NCBI GenBank assembly: GCA_963575745.1
Contig: CAUYUJ010014318.1
Span: 327,594 to 391,593 of the forward strand
Source of the DNA: Prorocentrum cordatum
Lineage: Eukaryota > Sar > Dinophyceae > Prorocentrales > Prorocentraceae
Length of the DNA stretch: 64,000 bases
Direction of reading: 5' to 3'
This document shows positions 1-8,766 of the stretch, piece after piece (the stretch's first letter is position 1; every line of letters begins with the position of its first letter). The notes under the pieces were generated by a model. That model was not told where the DNA came from. It did not search any database and was given only the letters and a program-made list of their open reading frames with translations. The translations under genes and the position numbers were made by a program.

Positions 1-327
1 CTATTGTGATGACGATGATGACTATGACGGCGATGGTGACGATGGCTGTGGTGGTGGCGGTGATGGTTATGATGACGAGGATGATGACGGTGATGCTGCT
101 GATGATATTGATGTTGTTGATGATGATGCTGATTCTGATGATCATGCTGATGATGATGATACTGATGATGATGATGCTGATGATGTGGATGCTGCTGCTG
201 CTGATGAGCTAAATGAAGATGATTTTGCTGATGATGATGGCGATACTGATCATGATGATTATGACGATGCTGATGATGATTCTGAGGATTCTGATGATCA
301 GGGTGCTGGGGATGAGGATAAAGATGC

Positions 328-387
<60 letters not shown>

Positions 388-622
388 CTATGATGATTCT
401 GATGCTGATGATGATGTTGTCGTTGTATGTTTACGAGGATGCTGAATGATGATGCATAATGCAGATGGCGATGCTGATGGTGGTGATGATGCTGACGATG
501 ATGACCATGATGACGATGATGACGATGATGCTGATGATGACGATGATGACGATGCTGCTCATGATGGTAATGACGATGATGATAATGGTAACAGTGACGA
601 TGACGGTAATGACGGTAATGAC

Positions 623-671
<49 letters not shown>

Positions 672-708
672 CTGTTGATGCTGATAATGATGACGATGAT
701 GACTACGG

Positions 709-764
<56 letters not shown>

Positions 765-765
765 C

Positions 766-815
<50 letters not shown>

Positions 816-912
816 CTGGTGGTGGTAATAATGATGATGGTGATGATGATGGCGATGCCAATGATCATTGTCATGATCGTGCTCATGATCTCGATGATGG
901 TCATGCTGAGTA
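1..912. repeat. GAT/GAC trinucleotide microsatellite
   Basis: About 0.9 kb of GAT triplets with scattered GAC, GCT, GGT and GTT variants, truncated by the window start. The array gives long stop-free frames on both strands (poly-Asp, poly-Met, poly-Ile). Their residue content only reflects the triplet, so I do not call them genes. The array passes into GGA triplets at about 912-935. Confidence 0.95.
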
Positions 913-2990
913 GGAGGTTGAGGAGGAGGAGGAGGAACAAGTGTGGGAGGTTGGTGGCCCCTCGTCGCTGCTCCGAGGGGCCTCGGACTGGCCCGGTCTC
1001 CTCGCCATCGTGTTCCACGGGCCTGTGTTCCCGCGCTCCCTCCTCCTTCCCAGATGCCAGGGGCAGAGCATCGGGGAAGGGAGTGGGGGGACGAGGAGTG
1101 AGGGAGGGAGGGAGGGACGGAGCCTGGGAGGGGGGGGAGGCCAGGAGGGAGGGAGGGAGGGAGAGTGGAAGGAGGCGGGCGGGGGGGGAGCACCGTGCAC
1201 ATCGCGCAAGCTCTCGGAGCTCCGCGCGGACTCCTCGGGCCGGTGCCGGGCCCCCGCCCCGCCGGGCGTGCGGAGCGCGCCAGGGGCGGCGCCCGGGGGC
1301 GGCGCCAGGGCGCCGGCCCGCGCGCACGCCGTGCGCCGTGTTCCCGTCGCCCTGGGGCGGCCACGGCCGCCAGCGCCGTGGTCCTCGCCCGCCCTGCGCG
1401 GGGAGCCCCACGGGCCGGCTTCGCGGAGGGGGGCCCGAACGCGTGCACCGCAGTTCGTGCACCCGTTGCGTGCGGGAAGCGCACGTCGTGCATGGTCGGC
1501 GCGCGGCTGCCACGCGCCATGCGCCACGGGATGAACTACTGCGTTTTGTGGCTTGCGACCCTAGGACGAAAGACTCCCTTTCCCCAGGACCAAGTTGACG
1601 CAAGGGGTCTTGGGTCTTGGGCGTCGCGCATTGGGGGGGCGATACATGGGCCGGCGAAAAGGGGCCCTTTAGGGGCCAAAAAGGGGGCCTCTAGGGGCCG
1701 AGAAGTGCACCTTTCTTCCCCCTCATTTATCGCCCCCCCCCCATGAAGCGACGCCCAGGGGTCGCCTGATGGGGGGGGCAAGGAGCACAGCTCCCCGGGC
1801 TGTGGCTGGTCGGGTGGCAGGAGGCTGGGTGCACACGACGCGGCTAGCCTGGGCGAGAGCTGGACGCGCGCGTGGCCAGACGTGCCTCCAGCGCGCGGGG
1901 CTCGTGTCTGGCACGCCGGGCACGCCGGGCTTTCGCATGTGCACCCGGCGCGTGGCCTCGGGATGTTCCGCACGGGAATCCAGCCGCGTGTGCTTCCAGC
2001 CTCCTCCACCCGCACGTCCTTTGGCCACGCCGGTCTCTGGGTGCCTGAGGCCGCCTGCGCGCTCCTCGTGGCGAAGGTTCTCTATGCCCGAGGCCTCCTC
2101 CCGCGTTCCTCCTCCGCGGCCGCCCTCTGCTTCCCCTGGTCGCACTTCCGCGGGCGTGCCCCCAGTTCCGGCGCGGCCGGGCGGCTCCTCGGGCGCGCGG
2201 GCGCCCGCCCTCGCCGCGGACCCGGGGTGTTTCTCCAGCTCCCTCGGCTCGCGAGGCGCTTCGTGGCCCGAGTGCGCCGTCTTGCGCATGCCTCCTCCTC
2301 CGCGGCCGCCCTCTCCGTGCCTCCCGCCTGCGTGCGTAGAGGCCGCCCGGCCTGGCGGCGCCGGCCTGCCCGGGCTGCGGGCGCGGTGCGCGTGGCGCCA
2401 CCGCTGCGGCCAAAACGCCTCCAGCTTCCCAGTCGGTCCAGGGGCTGCTTCGCCCCCCCGCCCACGGGGGATGGGGGGGAAGGGGGTGGAGGCCTGCCCG
2501 GCGCCCCCCGCGAGACATGGGGGCACGACGACGTCAAGATGCCAAGGCACCTGTGCATCAGACCATCGAGACACAGATCCACCAGAGCATCGGTGCATGA
2601 GGACACGAGGCATCAAAACATCAAGGCATCTGGTTATCAACGAGACAACATGCTAGCACACCAGTGCATCAAGGCATGATGTTCCAGGACGGCGGATCAG
2701 CGCAATCCGTGCATCAACGCATCATGAGGTCAATGTGCCATACTCATGCGTCCGTACATGCCTATCCTTGCCTCCTCCCTCCCCCTCGTCTCGTCATGCC
2801 CTTCCCCCGCCTCTCCTACACCACTCCCGCCCCGACCGCGCACCACACACCACACACCACATCCTTTTGCACCACATCCACAGGAACGGGGGGGGATCCA
2901 CCTGCTTCGCCCTCTTAGCCGCAGACCCATCATGGGATGGGGGAGGGCACCACACCCCCATGGGATGGGGGGTAGGGAGGCGCGCCCTGT
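913..2990. other. GC-rich non-coding stretch with short repeats
   Basis: No gene is recognised. Long overlapping stop-free frames on both strands come from GC content. At about 1195-1330 is a fragment related to the foldback element at 31294-31490: it has the same GGAGCTCCGCGCGGA core and a GCGGAGCGCGCCAGGGGCGG segment. At 2540-2720 there is a loose tandem of GCATCA-like units about 10-24 bp long. Poly-G/poly-C runs occur near 1640-1780 and 2450-2480. Confidence 0.6.
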
Positions 2991-2995
2991 ATCAT

Positions 2996-3240
2996 GTATG
3001 CCCCCTCCTCCTTCCCCTCCTCCTCCTCCTCCTCCTTCTCCTCCTCCTCTCCCCAAGGCTCACCAGAATCACCGAAAGCCCTGCGCAGTCAGAACCTCGC
3101 TCCTTCTTCCTCCCCATCCTCCTCCTCCTCCTCTTCCTCCTCCTCCTCTTTCCCACCCCTCCTCTTCTTCCTCCTCCTCCTCCTTTTCCTTCTCCTCTCC
3201 TCTCCTCTCCTCTCCTCTCCTCTCCTCCCCCATCTTCCCC
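2996..3240 (+). promoter_or_regulatory. CTC/TCCTC polypyrimidine tract upstream of RPL5
   Basis: About 240 bases of almost pure pyrimidine on the plus strand (CTC, TCCTC and CTTC units) end 85 bases before the RPL5 start codon. Dinoflagellate pre-mRNAs are trans-spliced at an AG following a pyrimidine tract. The tract therefore suits an SL acceptor region, with candidate AGs at 3264, 3280, 3296 and 3313. It may equally be an ordinary CTC microsatellite; the function is inferred from position. Confidence 0.5.
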
Positions 3241-3242
3241 TT

Positions 3243-3280
3243 CTGTAGCCCTTTTTTGCTCGAGCCGTTTTGGCTGGCAG
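3243..3280 (+). other. Tandem relict spliced leader upstream of RPL5
   Basis: Bases 3243-3264 align with the whole 22-nt dinoflagellate SL with a few changes: CTGTAGCCC, a T run, then GCTCGAG, against SL CCGTAGCCA, TTTTGG, CTCAAG. Bases 3265-3280 (CCGTTTTGGCTGGCAG) align with an SL lacking its first six bases (CCATTTTGGCTCAAG). A full SL followed directly by an SL cut after its internal AG is the known signature of a dinoflagellate gene whose mRNA was retroposed and then trans-spliced again. The match is imperfect, as expected for an old relict. Confidence 0.6.
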
Positions 3281-3324
3281 GCCACGTGGAGGAGAGTCCA
3301 CTACTTCTGCTAGCCTCCGCCGCC

Positions 3325-4137
3325 ATGGCGTTCGTCAAGGTGCTCAAGAATAAGGCGTACTTCAAGCGGTTCCAGGTCAAGAAGCGCCGCCGCCGCGAGG
3401 GCAAGACGGACTTCCACGCTCGTTGCAAGATGGTGCGCCAGGACAAGAACAAGTTCAACAACAAGAAGTACCGCATGATAGTTCGCATCACCAGCAGCAG
3501 GGTCATCTGTCAGATCGCATATGCTACCATCCGCGGTGACATGATTGTTGCCGCGGCCTCTTCGGACGAGCTCAAAAAGTACGGTATTCCCGCAGGCTAT
3601 AAAAACTACGCTGCCTGCTACGCCACGGGCCTGCTCGTTGCGCGACGGGTACTCAAGGCGATGGGACTCGATGAGACCTTTAAGGGCAAGGAGGAGATCG
3701 ATGGCGAGGAGTACCACGTCGAGGACGAGGAGAACGAGAGGCGCCCTCTGAAGTGCATCCTGGACGTCGGCCTTCGCCGCACGTGCGCCGGTGCGCGCAT
3801 GTGGGGCGCCCTCAAGGGCGCCGTGGACGGCGGCCTGCACATCCCGCACAGCACCAAGAACTTCCCGGGCTACAAGGCGCCCGATGAGAAGGGGCAGGAC
3901 CCAGAGTACGACGCGGAAGCGCACAAGGACCGGATCTTCGGCGGCCACGTCAAGGAGTACATGGAGATGCTCGCCGAGGAGGATCCCACGAAGTACGAGG
4001 CGCACTTCGCAAAGTACATCGAGGCGGACATCGATGCTGACAAGCTGGAGGACATGTATTCGGAGGCGCACGACCAGATCAAGGCCGACCCCGACCCGGA
4101 GGAGAAGGAGAAGAAGGGCATCACCCACGAGCACAAG
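3325..4137 (+). CDS. RPL5: 60S ribosomal protein L5 (uL18), first exon or truncated copy
   Basis: Encodes 271 residues of the eukaryotic large-subunit protein uL18/RPL5, which binds 5S rRNA in the 60S central protuberance. The start is in a strong context (GCCGCCATGG). Family hallmarks run through the sequence: MAFVKVLKNKAYFKRFQVK, then RRRREGKTDFHAR, QDKNKFN, KYRMIVRITS, VICQIAY, GDMIVAAA, GLTNYAA-like GYKNYAA, CYATGLLVARR, GALKGAVDGGL, and IPHSTKNFPGYK. No intron interrupts these 813 bases. RPL5 is normally about 297-300 residues. Recognisable homology stops after GITHEHK, exactly where a repeat begins at 4138. Read straight through, the frame runs 49 unrelated codons into the repeat and stops at 4284. 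With the relict SL upstream this is best read as a retroposed copy later interrupted by a mobile intron-like insert. Whether the tail is spliced back is not known. Confidence 0.9.
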
Positions 4138-4354
4138 GTCGAGAGAATAATCACGCTGACAATGACCAACATGTGGCAGGGTCTTGTCGACGCCGATCTT
4201 CGTCACGGTCCATGCCAGCCGTCGCTATTTCGCGAGGAGGATCCACGAAGCGAATGTGACCACGGGGACCAAGATGGACGGTGACCAAGATCGGCACCGA
4301 CGTTTATACGCGTTCGGTCTGGGTCGTGGTCCCTGCTTTCTGTCCCCCCACAAG
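4138..4354 (+). mobile_element. Introner-like insertion in RPL5 (GT-AG, 217 bp)
   Basis: The direct repeat CACAAGG occurs at 4132-4138 and 4349-4355 and brackets the point where RPL5 homology ends. Excising 4138-4354 removes a segment beginning GTCGAG and ending in a pyrimidine run (TTTCTGTCCCCCC) plus ACAAG, so it has GT-AG ends. Excision restores the pre-insertion sequence and keeps the reading frame in phase 0. A diverged copy (about 70% by eye) lies at 50772-50967. Inside are inverted copies of a motif around GCCGATCTT (4191-4199) and AAGATCGGC (4287-4295). Introners with target duplications are known in dinoflagellates; assignment of this element is inference. Confidence 0.6.
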
Positions 4355-4921
4355 GGCAACAACGTCACGTCTTCCGACGGCACGGAACACACGCGCAGCA
4401 TCAAGCTGTCCCTGAAACAGCGGCGCCTGAAGGCATGGCTGCCCGCGATCCGACTCGGTCCGACTCGACCCCCCGACGCCGATCCCGATGCCGATGCTCC
4501 CCGAGCAGACACCAAACATGTCCGACGACGTGCTTTTGTTCAGTCTGGGCAGTTTTCCACGGTCTCGGCCCGCGGGCCTTCCCAAGAAGGCCCCCAAGGG
4601 GCAAGAGAGCCCCAAGAGGGGCTCCAACGCGTCAGCGTCGTCGCCGCCGCCGCCGTAATTGCCGTCGGCGCCCCCCCCTTCAGGGGCGGCGGCACCAGCC
4701 GTAAGGCCCTCCCAGGAAGCAGGGGGCGACCGAATGCTGCGGGGAAGTGGCCCCAAACTGTCCCCCCCCCGAGAGACCCCGAAGCTGCAACCACCGTGGC
4801 CCCGAGCACGGGCCCAGGACGCAACGAACGGCCCTCGAGAGGAGGTCGGAGCTCCTGGGGCCGCGCACCGAGCAGGGAGGAGGGAGGAGGAGGAGGAGGA
4901 GGAGGAGGAGGAGGAGGATGA
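4355..4921 (+). other. Candidate RPL5 second exon and degraded downstream frame
   Basis: If 4138-4354 is spliced out, the frame continues from HEHK into GNNVTSSDGTEHTRS and then SIKLSLKQRRLKAWL. The basic KLSLKQRR stretch resembles the lysine/arginine-rich C-terminal tail of RPL5 proteins. No stop occurs where RPL5 should end: the frame stays open to 4921 through low-complexity sequence and the GGA array. So either another intron follows, the tail has decayed, or the resemblance is chance. Confidence is low for coding and moderate that it once was RPL5. Confidence 0.35.
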
Positions 4922-5036
4922 GGAGGAGGAGGAGGAGGCGGAGGAGGAGGCGGAGGAGGAGGAGGAGGAGAAGGTGGAGGAGGAGGAGGAGGAGGAGGAG
5001 GAGGAGGAGGAGGAGGAGGAGGAGGAGGAGCAGAGC
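4868..5036. repeat. GGA trinucleotide microsatellite
   Basis: Nearly pure GGA triplets with a few GGC and GAT variants. They generate poly-Glu, poly-Gly, poly-Ser and poly-Pro frames that are not evidence of genes. Confidence 0.95.
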
Positions 5037-5200
5037 GAGCAGATCGGCGGCTGCCCGGCCCGGCGGGGGCCGAGCACGGACCCCAGACGGGCCGAGACGG
5101 GCCGAGGACGGCCCCAGGCGGGCCGAGCGCGGCCCGCGATCCCCAGGCGAGCCGATCCCGATGCGATTCCGCGGCGCGATCCCGCGGCGCGGTTCTGGCC

Positions 5201-5358
5201 TTAAGTCGGGCTCTCTCTACAGGGGGGACATTCAAAAATAGTTTAAAAAATAGTCAGGTGACTATTGTTGGAATATTTTTGGGCATCTGTGGAGTATTTT
5301 TTCGAATATTTTTCTTTTTCGTCCAAAATCCCCCTGCAGGGGGACAGGCCCGACCTAA
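5201..5358. mobile_element. MITE family 1, copy a (158 bp)
   Basis: Starts TTAAGTCGGGC and ends GCCCGACCTAA, giving long terminal inverted repeats that include a nested CCTGCAGG-type palindrome. The centre is AT-rich (AAAAATAGT units), unlike the GC-rich surroundings. Flanks are TTCTGGCC (5193-5200) and TCCTGGCC (5359-5366), a 7/8 match that marks an 8-bp target duplication. It has no coding capacity, so it would depend on a transposase supplied in trans. Confidence 0.8.
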
Positions 5359-5433
5359 TCCTGGCCGCCGCCGGCCCGATCCGGTTTTTCGTGGTCCGAC
5401 GGCGGGCCTTGCCGAGGCGGACGGGGGCTAGGA

Positions 5434-5596
5434 CTAAGTCGGGCCTGTGCCTCTACAGGAGGAATATCCAAACATAATCAAAACATAGTCTGGGGACGTA
5501 TTAATATATTGTTGGATATTAGTTGGGGCATTTTTGGATTTTTTCTTAAAAAACAATCGTCCAACATCCGCTTGTAGGAGGGCACTCCCGACCCAA
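5434..5596. mobile_element. MITE family 1, copy b (163 bp)
   Basis: Same terminal inverted repeat as copy a (left CTAAGTCGGGCC, right CCCGACCCAA). A perfect 8-bp target duplication GGCTAGGA lies at 5426-5433 and 5597-5604. The two copies sit only 75 bp apart in the same orientation but have different target sites, so they are separate insertions. Confidence 0.85.
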
Positions 5597-5604
5597 GGCT
5601 AGGA

Positions 5605-6445
5605 CGAAGATAAAGATCATGGCGCCAACATCGCAGAGCGGAGTTCGTTCGGAAAACTGCATTGTCCTGGAGAGTTTCGTTCCGGATTTCGAAAGGAATT
5701 TCGTGCGGGTTTTTTGTTGGCCAGGAATGAAGACTACAAAAAGTCCTCGCGACATTCGCTTGTTTTTTCGCTCGCAGTTGCGGGGTTTTTGCGTTGACAG
5801 AAGTCCTCGCAAAAATACTCTACAGCACGACTGCAAGGTCGGTGCAGTGATAAATCCGTTCCAGTCCGTCCCAGAACGCTTTCAGACCGTTCGGAACGCT
5901 CTACGAAGGCCGCGGCGCCCGAGATCTTCCAGAGCCGCCATATCTCATCTCTCCTCACCCGACTTTATCCTCGTCCTGGCCTCGTCTTACCGAAGGTTGC
6001 CGCCAAGATCCAGGCGGCGCAGGCGAGGATGCTGGCGGCGGAGGACTGATCGGCGCCCGCCAGCGGCCCTGCGCCCCGGCGGTGCTGCCCCCTCCGTGGT
6101 AAGCCCGAAAAGGTGATGATGTCCAAATCCTTCAAAGTTCTAAGAGCTTCACTGGTTTGGGGTCCTTTTGGGGGTGCTCTTGGAGCTCACTTGTGGCGTT
6201 ATGGGGGGCGCTTGGGCCGTCTTGAGCCCATTTTGGGCGTGTCCGGCACCAACCTTCGAGCACAAGATCCATCACCGAAATTGGCGCGGTCCCCACATTT
6301 CTTTCTTGTGCTCTTCAACCCATTCAACGACAATGCCTCCTGCCTTGGCTGTGGCAGGAAGCTGATCCCCAGGGTGAGGAAACAACCGTAGCAGGCCAAG
6401 GCGTCGTCAGCTTCAGCTGCAAGCCTACGAACAAGAGCATTGACC
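5605..6445. other. Unassigned sequence
   Basis: No recognised gene or repeat. There is one short internal echo: AGTCCTCGC occurs at 5740-5748 and 5800-5808. The reading frames here have no family signature that I can identify. Confidence 0.5.
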
Positions 6446-6690
6446 AGTGCATCCCTCTCTCGCTCTCTTCCTCCCTCCTTCCCCTTCCTTCCCTCCCTCC
6501 CTCCCCCCCCCGCCCTCCCCTGCCTCCCTCCCCCAACCTCGTCGTCCCTCCCCCTTTTTGCTCCCTCCCTCCCCCCCCTTTCCTCCCCTGCCTCCCTCGC
6601 CCTCTCCCCTCCCCTCCCCTACCTCCCCCCCTGTCTCCCTCCCCCCCCCTCTCTTCCTCCCGCCCTCCCTCCCCCCCATCCTTCCCCCAG
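6446..6690. repeat. C/CT-rich polypyrimidine tract
   Basis: About 245 bases made almost entirely of CCCT, CCTC and C-run units on the plus strand. It gives Pro/Ser/Leu frames in one direction and Gly/Arg/Glu frames in the other, which are low-complexity shadows. Confidence 0.85.
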
Positions 6691-7045
6691 CGGTGTCGGC
6701 GAGGGAGCGGTCGCGGGCCAGGGTGGGGGAGCGCGCTGCCCTCGTGGAGGTCATGATCTGCAACATGGACCTCGAGCCCAGCTACGTCTCGCCCTGCATG
6801 AAGGCGGCTCCCGTGAGGAGTGGGAGCAGTCATGCAGGATGGCGATTAAGACGTGCTCCGGGGGTGCGTCACGCAGCAGCGCCCCTGGATGTACAGTAGG
6901 TCCCAGGCCTGCTCGTGGTGGTGGTGGTGGTGGTGGTGGTCGTCGTCGTCGTCGTTGAGATGTTCTTCGGGGGGCGGAGCAGGAGCAGGAGCAGGATGCC
7001 CAGGCGAACGAGGAGACCGGGGGGATGCCTCGTTTTTGGGACCAA
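6691..7045. other. Unassigned sequence with short GGT/CGT array
   Basis: Holds a short GGT then CGT triplet run at about 6915-6957 and no recognisable gene. It ends at the left terminal repeat of the copia-like element. Confidence 0.5.
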
Positions 7046-7185
7046 GGTTACTGTGCAATTGCTGGCGTTTGGCATGTAGTCTTAACCGCCGTCAGGCGGT
7101 GTGACACTCATGTGTGCTTTAAACTTTGGCTGCTTACTGCGAAGCAGAGCCCCGTCTTCGTCACGATCGTTCTGTCGAATTTGCA
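7046..7185 (+). repeat. Left LTR of copia-like element
   Basis: About 140 bp. It aligns throughout with 15166-15308 and shares CTGGCG, AACCGCC, GGTGTGACAC and TCTTCGTCACGATCGTTCTG. It is short for an LTR. The left boundary is placed by homology and by the TG start of the right copy, which reads GG here. Confidence 0.7.
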
Positions 7186-7341
7186 TGGTAACGGAACGAT
7201 GTCATGGCAACGAAAGCGGACACAACCATACCTACTACACTACAAGAACGGATATAATACAGACTGACCAATCTTCTTTCCGCGTGCATCCAATGTGGCT
7301 GCGAGTTCGTCGGAGTTGGCCTGCAGGCGAACCATCACGCG

Positions 7342-7692
7342 GTGACGAACTACCTTGGGGAGCAAGAGCCTGCGGTTAACCAAGACTTGTTTAGCCAGCG
7401 CGCGATGTCACTGATGAGGGTGTTTGCGGAATCCAGCGCAATCTTATTGAACATCATCGATCGGAAGAACGCGCACGAGGCAGACACGGCGCAAATTAAT
7501 GTGCGAGCGGCCGAATTGGAAGTGTTAGTAGAGGAACAAATGAACACCAAGGTGGTCCTCGCTCATATCTCTGAAACGCATGGATGTAACAAACGTACAA
7601 ACCACCAAGGGCCCGTGGCCGAATCGAAGGCAATCCAATCATTAGACCCGAGCGAGGATTTGATAACAAAAGAATGCGCAATGGGGGGGTGA
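7342..7692 (+). pseudogene. Gag-region open frame of the copia-like element
   Basis: A 116-codon frame about 160 bases inside the left LTR. Its composition is protein-like rather than repetitive, with a helical, charged stretch (RKNAHEADTAQINVRAAELEVLVEEQMNTKV, split here only for description). Position suggests the N-terminal part of Gag. I recognise no specific motif. It ends at a stop at 7692 and no continuation can be followed with confidence, so it is treated as part of a decayed polyprotein. Confidence 0.35.
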
Positions 7693-7977
7693 CGTCCACG
7701 GAGAACAACAAGGCAGCGACACACAGGAAACGCGAATTAAACGAAGGCGAAGATTAATGCGTTCTGGACGAGGATGAAATTGCACCCGCTGGGCGAGGAC
7801 TAATGGTACACCCGAATCGAAAAAGTGGAGAGTGTTGAAGCCGGGGGCAAGCTACACGGCCTCGACGAAAGTGAAGGGCTGATCGCGTACAGGAAGATCT
7901 GTAAGTGGTACTCTGCTGTAGCAGGGGTAGCATCACCTGCTGAGCTGAGTTCAACCATGCGCCCCGACAAACCTTAG

Positions 7978-8766
7978 GTGATGAGTGGCGCATTGGTCCA
8001 GCTCGAGCAGGGGGGCGCGCTGGTGGGGAAGCTCGATAAGCATGGTAAGTCGTATGAACCGCCTTGTCTTGTCAAGACAATGGCTTGGGATTCCACAGTG
8101 GCACGCGCCGGGGAGTGGTTCGATGATTGTCAGCAGCGTTGTTTGAGGTCGCCCTGTTCTCTAACCAGGGAATCATTTCATAAGCTTTTCATTGTGCGAT
8201 GCGAGGATTGGGTTCAGAAAGTAACGAGTGGACGGTGGCTGAAGAGCAGCGATGCGATGAACATCGGGGGAGTAGGTAAAGAAGGAGAGCGCTGTGAGCC
8301 GGGGGCCACCGAGAAGATGCCGCGGATAATCAGGCGAGGAATGCGGAAGGCATGTGGTGGCCCCCAGGCGAAGAAGGCAGCCGCGGTTGGAATGGCGACC
8401 GCCGGGGGGGTGAAGGAGAGCGCAGTCAACAGAGGTAAAGATAAAGGAAGGAATGCATCTGCTACGCGCGCGGCAGACTGGGCCGCGTTGCCAGGAGCTG
8501 CAGAGTCAAACTTAGACGCGAGAGCTGCAGCAGAGGGAGAGGGCGCCCGAGCTGGCAACAAAAAAGGTTATTACTGGACAGTTGCGGTAACTGCGTGGGA
8601 ACAGGCAAGCAATCAGGACAAGCAGTGGGCGTGCCAGGTGGCAAGGGCTACGCGCCAATCAGCGGGGGCGGATGTCGCAGGGGCGGGCGAACAAGGCCAC
8701 GTTGCAGCCCGGTGCGCGCAGGGGGCCAGCGAGGTAGGACAGGCCAGCAATGCCCAGGGAACGTAA
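7978..8766 (+). pseudogene. Second open frame of the copia-like element
   Basis: A 262-codon frame. The first 100 residues look like a folded, Trp/Cys-containing region (WFDDCQQRCL, CEDWVQKVTSGRWL). The rest is Ala/Gly/Lys-rich. It probably belongs to Gag or the Gag-protease junction by position, but no CCHC knuckle or protease triad is visible. The long minus-strand frame over 8842-9906 is an antisense shadow of the decayed element. Confidence 0.3.

Noticed and set aside
185-913. Poly-Asp, poly-Met and poly-Ile reading frames of 70-390 codons
   Set aside because: They only translate the GAT array in different frames. No non-repetitive domain is present.
4304-5235. Poly-Ser, poly-Pro and poly-Glu frames over the GGA array
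   Set aside because: Triplet repeat shadows. The flanking residues are Arg/Pro/Gly-rich, as expected of GC-rich DNA read at random.
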